Source: Stenogyne calaminthoides
Taxonomy: Eukaryota > Streptophyta > Magnoliopsida > Lamiales > Lamiaceae
Assembly (NCBI GenBank): GCA_037126765.1
Contig: JBBCBC010000022.1
Location: 17,327,758 to 17,391,757 of the forward strand
DNA: 64,000 bases
Direction of reading: 5' to 3'
The first letter of the stretch is position 1. Each line of letters opens with the position of its first letter. Shown here piece by piece: positions 34,622 through 45,100 of this stretch. Below the pieces are notes generated by a model. That model was given only the letters and a program-made list of their open reading frames with translations. It was not told where the DNA came from and did no database searches. The position numbers and the translations under genes are program-made.

Positions 34622-36243
34622 CTTAACCGAGTTTAACCTGCGGGACTTATACCCCTTATGGGATGGCCGAGATGTTTACCGAGTTCGCACTCAAGCGGAA
34701 CTTATCTCCCTCACGGGATTGCCGAAAGATGTTTACCGAGTTCACACTCAAGCGGGACTTATCTCCCTCACGGGATTGCCGAAAGATGTTTACCGAGTTC
34801 ACACTCAAGCGGGACTTATCTCCCTCACGGGATTGCCGAAAGATGTTTACCGAGTTCACACTCACCTACAAACTTAACCTAACTTTGAGTTTGGGTAAAG
34901 GTTTGTTTGGTTTCCAACTAGGTTGAGATTTTTCCTTACATTTGTTTAACTTCAATGCTAAGGATGGGAAAATCTCTCTAAGCTTAGGATATAGCATTTG
35001 TGCTTAGATCTAGGGTAGAACACTTTTGAATATATGCGTGTATTTCTTGCTCTGTGTTCTATGGTGAGAATGCTTGAGTATATAGGATCGGGAGCACAAT
35101 TCCTTTCAACGTGCCTTGTATTGAATGCCTTAGCCGTGCTACGATCAGGCCATATTTCAGGACTCGCATCATTTGGCACACGACCTTGGCTGGGAACTGC
35201 TGGAACCCATATCTTCTTAGCTCTGTAGCATCGTTTGCTACATTCTCCATACTCTTCCACATTCATCCACACTTGATAATGAAGGAAGAACTTGTATTTA
35301 TAGTGTGGATTTGAATGTTACCGTTGGAGAGAATCACATTCAAATCCATACTACGCTGTAGCTTTTTGTAGCTTTTTCAGGCTTGTCGTCTTCCTCTCAT
35401 TGGTCCACGTCAGCTGAATCTAACGACTATATTCTTCAGGATCTTCTGAGTCTCTAACGGCTTACATTCTTGGGATCTTAAAGAGTCTCGGGATCTTGAT
35501 TCTATCTGAGCCTTGAGTTATCTCGAGCTATCCCGAACCTTGGTTATCCCGAGCCTCGAGTTATCGAGCCTTCGGAGTTATCGAGCCTCGGTGTCTTCGG
35601 TGACATCGCTTGAGTCTTTAGTTTCTTGATTCTCCCGAGTCTCGGGTTTCTTGATTGACTTTCTCTTGGCGGACCTTATCGTCGAGGCATCTTGACACTT
35701 TCGAACTTCTTGAGTTCGATTCTCTTCGGATATCGACCCTCGGAGTCACATTATTTCGAGTATCGATTTCTTCTTTTCTGATCGATCGGCTCATTGTCGA
35801 TCGATCATCACTTCTTCAGATCAACATATCAAGATAGCATCAGGTTAGCATATCAGTTTATCATATCTGGTCTCGATCACGTCTGATCTCGATCAGTCTC
35901 ATCTGCTCATCTTCATATCTGATCTCGATCACGTCTGATCTTGATCAGTCTCATCTGCTCATCTTCTGATCTGCAACCTTCTCTTCTGATTTGCTGGCTC
36001 TAGCTTTTCTTCACTTCTGATTTTGCACAGCTCATCAGTTGACTCCGGAACTCATCTAACTCATCTGATCTCGATCATTCTCATCTGCAACCTCATCTGA
36101 TCTCGATCTTCTTCTTCTGATTTCGTGAGTTCCCCCTCAATTTGTTCTTTCGTTTCCCCTTAACTTGTTAACTGTAAAATAGCTTGAATAACACAAGTTA
36201 ATAATGTTTTGGCATAAATTATCAAAACTAAAATATCCCAACA
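34622..36243 (-). repeat. Solo LTR (element 5), right part
   Basis: This continues 21175-21429 after removal of element 4 and one GGAAC copy. It contains the 57-bp repeats (34671-34880), blocks recalling the element 3 LTR (GGTTTCCAACTAGGTTGAGA), a stretch 35395-35830 dense in TCGG/TCGAG where related LTRs have TCAGG/CTGAG, a 51-bp tandem duplication around 35865-35965 (ATCTGATCTCGATCACGTC), and the terminus ATCCCAACA at 36243. Confidence 0.8.
34671..34880. repeat. 57-bp tandem repeat, about 3.7 units
   Basis: Units start GATGTTTACCGAGTTC at 34671, 34728, 34785 and 34842 (partial); a diverged unit precedes them from about 34617. The unit length is a multiple of three (19 codons), which keeps three reading frames open on both strands. 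These frames are by-products of the repeat, not genes. Confidence 0.9.
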
Positions 36244-36248
36244 ATACC

Positions 36249-36338
36249 TTTTCTTATTTTGCTAAGTTTCTCTCTTTGAATTATTCTAGCAAAATTTTAG
36301 TTAGGCTTGAACATCACGTCGTAATGTCCAAGGGGGAG
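36249..36338 (+). other. 3' untranslated end and polypurine tract of Copia element A
   Basis: About 90 bp between the element 5 target-site copy and the 3' LTR. It ends CCAAGGGGGAGTG, a typical Copia polypurine tract. It joins 16672-21174 once the nested insertions are removed. Confidence 0.75.
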
Positions 36339-36611
36339 TGTTGTAAATAATCTATTATTGTGGACATTACTTTGTATTAATATTATTAGTGGGCTTTATG
36401 CCACATGGGTTTTAGGGCTTTTAGGGGTTCAGCCCAATTGTTATTATATATACCTTCCTCATTGTAACGCCGTGAAATGGAGAGAATACTCAGATCATAG
36501 TGAAATCCCTCTTGGCTTGGTCGCCCCCAGATGTAGTTCTTCCGGACGAACTGGGTAAACAAATCGGTGTTCTTGCTTCTTTTCTTTACGTTTATTCTAT
36601 ATTTTACAACA
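36339..36611 (+). repeat. 3' LTR of Copia element A
   Basis: A 273-bp near-identical copy of 16389-16671. The few differences are substitutions such as CGCCGTGAAATGG against CACCGTGAAATGG. High LTR identity contrasts with the badly decayed internal region, which suggests gene conversion or that the two measures decay differently. Confidence 0.88.
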
Positions 36612-37808
36612 AATTCGAACAGAAATCCAACGTAAAACCAGGTGAAAATCGTATCAGAAATCCAACGTAAAACCAGGTGTAAATCAAAAAAATTGGTTAG
36701 AAATAATATGAAAATTCTTCATCGAACAATTCCGGCAAACTATTTCGGCAATTTTTTTATTTGGAAAAGACTTGGGATATCTTCGCAGCACAAATTTGGC
36801 AATGTGGTTTTGGAAAGAGAATTGGTTTTCAAAGTGTGGTGTAATTTGCCAATCATTTTTTGTATTTTCATTTGCAGAATAAATTCGTAATACAGGAATG
36901 TGAATAGACAAACTGGTGATGCGAAATTTATGGCAATTTTCAAGGGAATTGTGATTTTTGATAATTTTTAAGGTTTTAACTGATTATTCCTATTATAATA
37001 TCCATAATTCATTAATTAGTTAGTATAAGGGCATAAATGTGAACTATTGCACCTAATAGTTATACCAAAAATGTAGTGCACTTTGGAGTAAGACTACTCT
37101 AAAAATGGTACTAAAGAGTAATTTTCCCTACTTTTCTTCCACCAATTCATTTCTATTCTACGTTAACACTTCATTAACTAATAACAATTAGATAATACAA
37201 CATCACATTTTACTTGACATAAACTTTCATTTACCTTTATTTCTACATCTTTATCTAAATACATAATTACTATTCACATAGTTACCCTCATTCACTATTG
37301 TCAAAGAAAAATTACCCTCATTCACTTTTTTTTCCATCTTTATCTACATTTCATCCACCACCATTCCTAACCAAACAACATAAGGTTTGTAAGAAGCCAA
37401 TTATTAAAAAGGAATTTATATTTTATGAGGTATTTTACGAGTCTTGAATAATAATATGAGAAAATTACAGTTAGATACAAGATTTATGATACCATTACAA
37501 TCAGGTACAAAGTGCATAAATTTGAACTAAAGTACACCGCACTATAGTTCAAATTTGAACTAAAGTGTAGAAATTTTCTGCACTTTGTACCTGGTTGTAA
37601 TATTTTGAGTGACTTTGTAGTGGAATGTTCTTCTCCCTAATAATATTTCAGACCTATTTAATTTAATTTTATTTGTTTTTAGAGTCCTGAATTAATATTT
37701 ATAACATTTGCAGGCCCTATATCCATAGAGAGAGAAAAGTTAAAATATATCGAATGAATATTTTTTATTGTCCGGTAAAAGAGGATATAGCCCTTAATAC
37801 TTATAAGT
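36612..37808. other. AT-rich intergenic DNA with a short duplication and a foldback
   Basis: A 35-bp direct duplication (CAGAAATCCAACGTAAAACC) occurs at 36620-36690. A 108-bp foldback at 37494-37601 has 23-bp arms beginning ATTACAATCAGGTACAAAG and an inner pair of arms (AAATTTGAAC). No coding frame is convincing. Confidence 0.6.
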
Positions 37809-38074
37809 TACTCCCTCCGTCCTAATTTTAATTGGTCACTTTCCATAAATAGTCGTCTTTACATTGTTTGGTCATTTGAAAAAAAACAAAACTTTCAATA
37901 CTATTTAATATTATTATTTGTCTCCACCAAATCCACTTTACACTATTTAATATTATTATTTCCTTCCACCAAACATACTTTACCCACTTTACATTATTTA
38001 ATACTATTATTTTTTTTTTTTTTTTATTCTTGGTGCTGTAATATTTGGTCAATCAAAATTAATACCGAGGTAGT
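37809..38074. mobile_element. Stowaway-like MITE
   Basis: The left end TACTCCCTCCGTCCTAATTT and the reverse complement of the right end TACTACCTCGGTATTAATTT match over about 30 bp (both continue TTGGTCA / TTGACCA). TA is the expected duplicated target. Length is 266 bp and there is no coding capacity. Confidence 0.8.
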
Positions 38075-39187
38075 ATAATATAGTGACTCTACATACAATG
38101 GATAAACTTATGAGTTAACTTCTTTCTGAATGTATGCAATAGTAATTTTACTAATTTATACTCCTTAACCACGTCCATTGGTATAAATATACTACAGCTA
38201 TCGACGAGCCAGTGCAGTAAGCAACTAGCTAGTGGCTACCTTGTCATCTTACTCAACTGATTTATTCCTATTTTACGTTATATAGTATAAAAAATATAGA
38301 TGCTTATAAATTTAAGTTAAATACATATAGGTTTCAAAAAAAAAAAAAGTTAAATACATATAAACAATGGCATGCATTTGTATAGTGTCATGTCATGTGC
38401 GTTCATTTTTTCATTTCTTTTAATTCTCTTCTATAAAAAGGAACGCGTCACACGCGTCACATGCATTGAGACGTACATAGCCATAAAACGTCTCATGTCT
38501 CTTTATATTATTGAAGACAAAAACTTGTATACAATATTGCATATTAGTGTTATGTACAATTGAGTTTTTTTTTTTTTTCTCGCGGGTCATCACGAAATCT
38601 GTCAAATTCCTTCTTCTTCCTCTTTTCTTCAGATTACTGGTGGATCTCACGGGTTCTTCTTCCTCGTTCGTGCCCTAATTTATTGTCCAATTTAATTTTC
38701 TTTAATTCTCTTCAATTATTGGATGAAATTGGATTGTTCAATTTAAATTTTGGAATGGATTCTAGGAGAAGAAAAGAGAATATATGTGTGGTGTTTGGAT
38801 TACACCTCAACACAGAGTGTGTGCTGAAATTCAAATCCTTCTGCACTTTTTTCACGATATTCTATATATCTGTAATTTTAGACTGATATTTTTTTTTCGC
38901 GTTTGTACTGGTTTTGTTCATGTAGTAACACTCTTTTGCTTATAAGGTAACACTCTATTGTTCATGAAGTAACACATCAAGTTGTTCTTTAAATCTGTAA
39001 TTTTGGACTGAAAATTTCTTTTCGCGCTTGTACTGATTTTGTTCATGTGGTAACACGTTTTTCTTCATAGGGTCACATTTTTTGTTCATATAGTAACACA
39101 TGTTTTTTTAGTAGTATGTAACAATGTTCATATATCGTCGTAAAACTATGTGAATACTCATGTGTTACCATATGAACAATAATGTGT
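38075..39187. other. Intergenic DNA with a 120-bp tandem duplication
   Basis: No gene recognised; the frame at 38560-38886 is low-complexity and starts in a T run. At 38874-39110 a unit containing CTGTAATTTTRGACTGA and TTGTTCATGTRGTAACAC is present twice, with further scattered GTTCATATAGTAACAC words up to 39190. Confidence 0.5.
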
Positions 39188-39260
39188 TATGTTCAGTAGG
39201 AATCGAACCTGTGACCAAATTCATTAGTAACAAGCCTGAACCACTAGGCTACAACACATA
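39188..39260 (-). mobile_element. tRNA-like SINE head
   Basis: The minus strand has TAGCCTAGTGG (A box, plus coordinates 39241-39251) and GGTTCGATTCC (B box, 39199-39209) spaced as in a tRNA gene. Acceptor and T-stem pairing are poor, so a tRNA-derived SINE promoter is more likely than a functional tRNA gene. Confidence 0.55.
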
Positions 39261-39484
39261 TTTGATAAAGATATCCTTCGATAAATACATACCGCCCATG
39301 CCAACCTGAAACCCACTGCCTGCCCTGCCGGCACCCGACCCACCCCACCCCCCACCCACGAAATTTAGTGCTTTTTTATTTTATTTATGTTGTATTGCAC
39401 ATAACACCAGTGTGCAATATTTCATACAAGTCTTTCCAATTATTGAATTGTAATGTACAATTTAAATATATTTTTAAAATATAC

Positions 39485-39495
39485 TACTCCCTTCG
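39485..39495. mobile_element. Left tip of a MITE split by element 3
   Basis: TACTCCCTTCG here continues at 55815 (TTCTAAAAGACC). Joined, the ends mirror the right end at 56015-56041. The last five bases CTTCG are the target-site duplication of element 3, repeated at 55810-55814. Confidence 0.8.
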
Positions 39496-41842
39496 TGTTG
39501 GTTCCGGATTAAACGAGTCTCACACGTGTATGGGGGGGGGGAATACACGTGTAAAGTGATTTTTTAACTTTTAAAACTTTACTAAAATCAGTGAGTCAGG
39601 TTATCCTGAGTATTAGTCCTGAGAAGCACAAATGGCCCTGAGTCAAAGTCTACTGAGACAATAACACTGAGGTGCTTTCAAAGACTTCAAATTAGTTCAA
39701 CTGATTCTGAGTTTCTACAACCGAGTCCAAATAAGCTTGGAGTAGATAATAGTCTTACTGACTACTCAGAAGAGTTTATCAGTTTGACAACTATCTATCC
39801 TAGCTTATCTAGAGTGCGGAAAGTGTAGGCCCTAAGTTTATACTCGTTTTACTTTGCTGAAAATCTTTCCTTAAATGAAATAGTGGTTAAAGCTGTGATT
39901 AGGTTAATGCAAGTTCAGTGGATTGATTCCAACTGAATATCAGAAATGCTTTCAGTGAAATATGCAACCAGTACAAATGCAAAGCAGAAAGCAAATAACA
40001 CAGCAAGTTATAGTGGTTCAGAGGGTCAAGCTCCTACGTCCACTCTCTCTGACTTCAGAGAAATTCCTTAACACACTACTTCTACTACCTCAAGCTTTCA
40101 GACTGAACTCAGCAGCTTACTAACTTTCTACTACGAGCTTTCAGGCTGAACTACTGCAGCTTACTAACTCAACACACACAAGCGTTCAGACTGAACAATC
40201 AGCTTACTAAATTCTTCTCTAGAGTTTTCAGACTGAACACAACAGCTTACTAACTTCTTCTCTAGAGTTTTCAGACTGAACACAACAGCTTACTTACTCT
40301 TTACAACTCTCACTTCCAACTTCTACACACACAAACTACTAATCAAAGGGTTTGGGTTTTGGATGGTTTCAACTAAGGTGAGATATCCTTTTACAATGAG
40401 AACACAAGTAAAAGACTAGGATATCTCGAACTAAGCTTTGGATAAGATCTTTAATCTAGGCTTAGTAAATGAGCTCTCTTCAATGATGAAACACTTGGGA
40501 AATTCTAAGGGTTTCGAGTGCTTCACAAGAATGCTTGAATACAAATGAGCTTTGTGAGTTGCTTTCATTTCCTGTAACCTTGAAGTGTCCAAGGTCTCTG
40601 GTATTTATAGGCAACTCTCACAAAGTCTTCCTTTGAAAAACTATCCGTTGGAGAGATAGTGAAGGATCAAGCGCTTGCCACTAGACTAAAAGCCCGGACT
40701 TGTAGTGAGGTGCTACTTTAATTCCCTTAACCCATACCTAGCAGCAGGCACCACGGGCGGCACACAACTATGCCTTTAATCGAGCGAAACGGGGTCTTGA
40801 GCCAAGAATCGACCTTAAAAGGCAGAGATCTAGATTTAGCCCAACAATCCCCTAGCAAAAGAGCGACTTTCGCCAAACATACCACTATTTGCGTCATGGG
40901 GGACTCGAACCCGTGACCTGTGCTCTGATACCAATTGAAGGATCAAGCACTTGCCACTAGACTAAAAGCCCGGACTTGTAGTGAGGTGCTACTTTAATTC
41001 CCTTAACCCATACCTAGCAGCAGGCACCATGGGCGGCACGCAACTATGCCTTTAATCTAGCGAACGAGGGGTCTTCAGCCGCAACTGACCTTAAAGGCAG
41101 GAGACTGCTAGGATTTCTCCCAACAGATAGCATCTATGGTTTCTTCTTTGAGTATATGGTGAACGGCTTCATTAGGGTATGAACGAGCTCTTGCATGCTT
41201 TAGGAAATTTTCAGACAAGCAGCCAATCACCAATCTCTGTGAACAAGACAAATATCTATGCTGACATTTTTTTGAAATGACACTTTCAAAGGTCGATAAA
41301 AATCACGTTGTTGTCGCCTCCTCATTGGTCGACATCTTCCTTTGAACAGAGACAAAAAAGGCTCTTTTTAGTCAACCAACACTGAGTTGATATCTTCTTT
41401 AGTGTTCACGAACGTATAACATTCTCTTTGTATGTACTAAGAATGAACAAACACTATTTAACTTGAAGTGTCATGTTCAGGGTCTTTTGGTTCATTACAC
41501 AAGATTCTTCAGGGTCTTCTGATCATCAGATTCTTCTGATCTTCAGGTTCTTCTGATCTTCAGGTTCTTCAAGTCTTTAGGTTCTGCAAGTCTTCAGGAT
41601 ATACTGATCCTTCAGTATGGTTTAGGTCTTCAGTATAGTTTGGTCTTCAGGATACTCCTGTGATCTTTAGACAAAACATTGAAACCTATTCTTAACCTGA
41701 ACTATGTCTGCTGACTATACATGGTGCAGAACGTCCTGATAATTTGAAACTTGATCCTATACTATCAAGATTGTCCTGAAACATGTCATACTAAGGGGTT
41801 TTGGGATCTAATCAAAATCTTTATTAAATTCATCTCCCAACA
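39496..41842 (-). repeat. 3' LTR of element 3 (with TRIM insert)
   Basis: TGTTGGTTCC ... CTCCCAACA. It matches 53982-55809 except for the 466-bp insert and small indels. It contains the inverted repeat ACACGTGTAT(G-run)ATACACGTGT at 39522-39552, ACAGCTTACTAACTTCTTC-type tandem repeats at 40080-40290, and CTTCTGATCTTCAGGTT repeats at 41510-41590. Confidence 0.95.
40660..41125 (-). mobile_element. TRIM (terminal-repeat retrotransposon in miniature)
   Basis: A 466-bp insert absent from the other LTR and flanked by GATAG on both sides (40655-40659, 41126-41130). Terminal direct repeats at 40660-40846 and 40936-41125 (about 190 bp) begin TGAAGGATCAAGC and end CCCAACA. The 89-bp interior has GCTCTGATACCA beside the right repeat (minus strand TGGTATCAGAGC, an initiator-Met primer site) and ATCCCCTAGC beside the left one (minus strand GCTAGGGGAT, polypurine-like). 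There is no coding capacity; it depends on another element's proteins. Confidence 0.92.
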
Positions 41843-41856
41843 ATTTCCCCCTTTTT
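41843..41856 (-). other. Polypurine tract of element 3
   Basis: The minus strand reads AAAAAGGGGGAAAT immediately before TGTTGGGAG of the 3' LTR. The same motif precedes the 3' LTR in element 4. Confidence 0.9.
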
Positions 41857-42108
41857 GATGATGCCAAAACCATCTTGTTACAAGCTTGCAAACAGAAATA
41901 AACCTAACTTCTACTCAGGTTTCAATTTATAAATCATGAAAAACAAGTAAGGCAACCATCAAGAATCAGTAAGATAATGAGATATTATCTTTTGATCATC
42001 AGAAAATCAGTAGATTTTTTATTAAAGCTCAAAAAACCATGATTACAAGTTACAATGTTTTTCATAAGATTCTACTGAAACAAAATAAACAGAAGGAAAC
42101 AAGATACA

Positions 42109-45100
42109 TCAGTCTTCATTAGATTCGATTTCATTAGCTGGTGTCTTCAGGTTGAATTGATCATAGTATCTGATCTTCAATTCTTCTCTCTTGCGAAGAG
42201 TCTCAGGATCATTTCCATTCAGGCCCAGATACTCTGCCTGTTCCACAAAATCAGCATGAATGAAATCATAATTGACCATCCCGTTCTTGTATCTTGGTGG
42301 AGGGTACTTGATCTGTCCAGGAGCTTTTGGCTGATAGTCCAAGGTGTCGAATATATTAAACCATTTCTGGCAAATATCAGTGTAATTCTGAAGCAGGTAG
42401 GCAATGAATGCTTCATCTTTATCAACATTGGGCTCAGACCAGTTCAGCAACACATCATTGTTGAATACAAACTCTCACTTGGTCGTCTCCCATCTATCAT
42501 TCATCTCAATAGGCATCCATTTATCAATATGGGGCCACTGCCTCTTCCTTGGTTTCGTGCCTCTCCTCCTCAGGATCATCCTCTGAAAACCTCCAAGCTT
42601 TCTCTTTGCTTCCTCCCTTTCCTTCCTGGTCATTTCTGACCCTAACACTGAGACTGCAGTCTTCCTCTTCTTCTCAGCTTCTAAGGCCTTAACTGTGTTG
42701 TGCCAGTCCCAATTCAGTCTCTTGGTGGACACATCGTACACACCAAATCCTTCTTTGAAGAGATCATCAACTTCAGACTCTTCATCCTTCTCAGCAAGAT
42801 CCTGAGCAACTTCTTCAACATCTTCATCGAACTCAACAACTAATTTTCTCTGAGTGGGTTTCCTACTTGCTGGCTTAGCCAACTGCTTGGCTTTCAGTGG
42901 CTTCTCCACAAATGCAACAATAGGTTTCTTCTGAGGGTTTAATATGGCATGGGCTTCTCCTTGCTTACTTGATTCCTGAGTCCTCTACCTCTTTGCCCTT
43001 TGTTCAATTACTTTCATGACAACCTCAGGGTGAATCAGAACTTCATCCTCTTTCCCCTTTCCTCTGTGGACGTCAGTAGGAAACTGTTCTGATTGCCTTT
43101 CCAGAGGTGGTAGGGCAGCAAGCTTGTCATAGCTTTTCCCCTTTTTGGCATCATAATTGGCTATCAGCTCAGATAAGGTTCTGTCAATGTGGAGTCGTTC
43201 CCTGCCAATGGACCTTACTTCTGCCGCCACATGGAAATGCTCATCCTGAATCCTCTGTAGTACATTCAGGCCAGTGCTAGTGTCTTCAGCAAGACCACCA
43301 TATGTTGCTTTCATTTTTTCCATCAAAGAGTTGCTCATCTCATCCACAGCCGATTGGATCATCTCATCAGCCTTGGATTTCTAAAAATCCTCAAGAGCTT
43401 TTGATTTCAGATCAAACTGTCTCTCCATCTCATCCTTCATCTCCTTAGCCACATCATCAAATTTCATACTGAGAGCAGTAAATTTACTATCGATTGAGGT
43501 AGATAGTAGATTTACCTGAGCAGGTGTAACCATGGATGTGCCAAGTGTCCTGATGAATTCACCTTGAGAAACCTGTGCCTCAACAAGCTTTGATACTTCA
43601 CCAACCAGAGGTTCATGCTTCGCCATTTGATGAATCATTGGTTTAAACATGGTTAATTTCTCAATGATGGGTGTGAGATCAACAATTGGTTGTGGGGTAG
43701 TGATCTCTTCATCTGTTTCAGTCTGAAGCCCAACTTCAATAGCTTCAGTGGGTTTTGCTGCAGGCTCTTGAGGGGTCTCTTCAAACGGAGTCACCTGAAG
43801 TTCAGGAACGTCCTGAGCTTGTTCCCCCTGAGCAGATGCTCCAGCCTCAGCAAATTTCTGACTACCCTCCGCAGGGTCTTGATCAGTTCGGTCTTTGTCC
43901 TGAGCCTCAGAAGGTCCTTCAGGCTGATTAACAGGTTGTCTCTCAGCAACCTTCTTTAGGACAAGCTCCTCAAATTTAACAGCTTTGATCCTTAGCCTCT
44001 TCTTTCCAAGACCTGAAAACGCATCAAGCTCTGCCACTTCCTCAGCCCAGAAATCTTCTCCCTTGAAGTTTCCTATTCTTAACATCATGGCAAAGGATTG
44101 ATTTACAATCAGCATGGCAGTTTTCAGTCTGACAAATATATCCTGAAGGTCAGGATAGTTGGCAAGGATTGGGAATTTGTCTAACACAAATCTCTCAGCT
44201 TTCAACTTCCACTCTCTTTCTTCGGCTTCACCTTTCCTAAGTTCAGGAAAAGGTGATTCTTCCTCAGAGGTAGAATGAGCCTCTGAAGGTATAGGAATTT
44301 TTGGCTCTGAGGGTTGAATGAGTGGGATCTGTATTAAGCCTACTTCAACAGGTTTTTGAGAACCTGTGAACATCTCTCTAGTAATGCGATCATCTCGAAT
44401 ACTTGTGCTGAGAACCTCAGTAAACACATCTTCTTCAGGAATATTTGCAGCTTTAGCCTCAGCAGCTTGTGAGACGGCTTTCACAAGTGTATCAAGTGGA
44501 GATTTCTCCCCTTCAGCCACTTCACTTATTTTCCTCAACCTCTTCTTCCTCTTCTGCTCATCCTGAGCCTTCTTCCTCCCACCTGTTTCCCTCTTCACTT
44601 TCAGGAGCTCAAGTGCCTTTCTCCTCTTCTCAGGTTCCTCTTCGGCCTTCTCAAACACCTTTTTGCCTTTAGTACAGGTGATATCAGCAATAGTCAACCT
44701 ATCCTGATCTGATTCAGAGCTCTCAACCTCAACTTGCTATGTCTGTTGTTCAGGCTCTTCCTGGATAGCCTGCTCTTCAGGCTCATCCTGAGCTGTAGAA
44801 CTCGTACTCTGAGAAGTTGCCTGTCTCCTCTTCTGCGACTTAGGCCTTTGAAACATTATTCTGTTCTGATTGAAAGTAGAATCGGTCAAGAAAAACATAT
44901 TCTTCCTCGGCAAGGTTTCCAGAAGATAGCTTATCTTCATTGCAAACAATACCTTTCCGGCTTTAGTGAATGTCCCTTTGTCATACTTAATCTTCTGATT
45001 CTGGCTATGTATGCAGCTTACCAAGAATTTCAACCAATTAAAATCTATTGATGGTGAATCCTCGATTGCAGCCATTAACCTCAACTTATTTTGGCTAACC

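Noticed and set aside
34671..34880. CRISPR array
   Set aside because: Units are contiguous 57-mers without unique spacers, and the DNA is plant nuclear.
34656..34926. Repetitive peptides on both strands (19-residue repeats)
   Set aside because: They arise from a 57-bp non-coding tandem repeat in an LTR; a unit divisible by three keeps frames open by chance.
38560..38886. 108-codon frame starting in a T run
   Set aside because: Low-complexity Phe/Ser-rich translation with no domain or relative; not supported.
39188..39260. Functional tRNA gene
   Set aside because: A and B boxes are good but acceptor and T stems do not pair well; a SINE head is the better reading.
40660..41125. Two tRNA genes or a segmental duplication
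   Set aside because: The 5-bp target duplication, TG...CA ends, primer site and polypurine tract show a TRIM.
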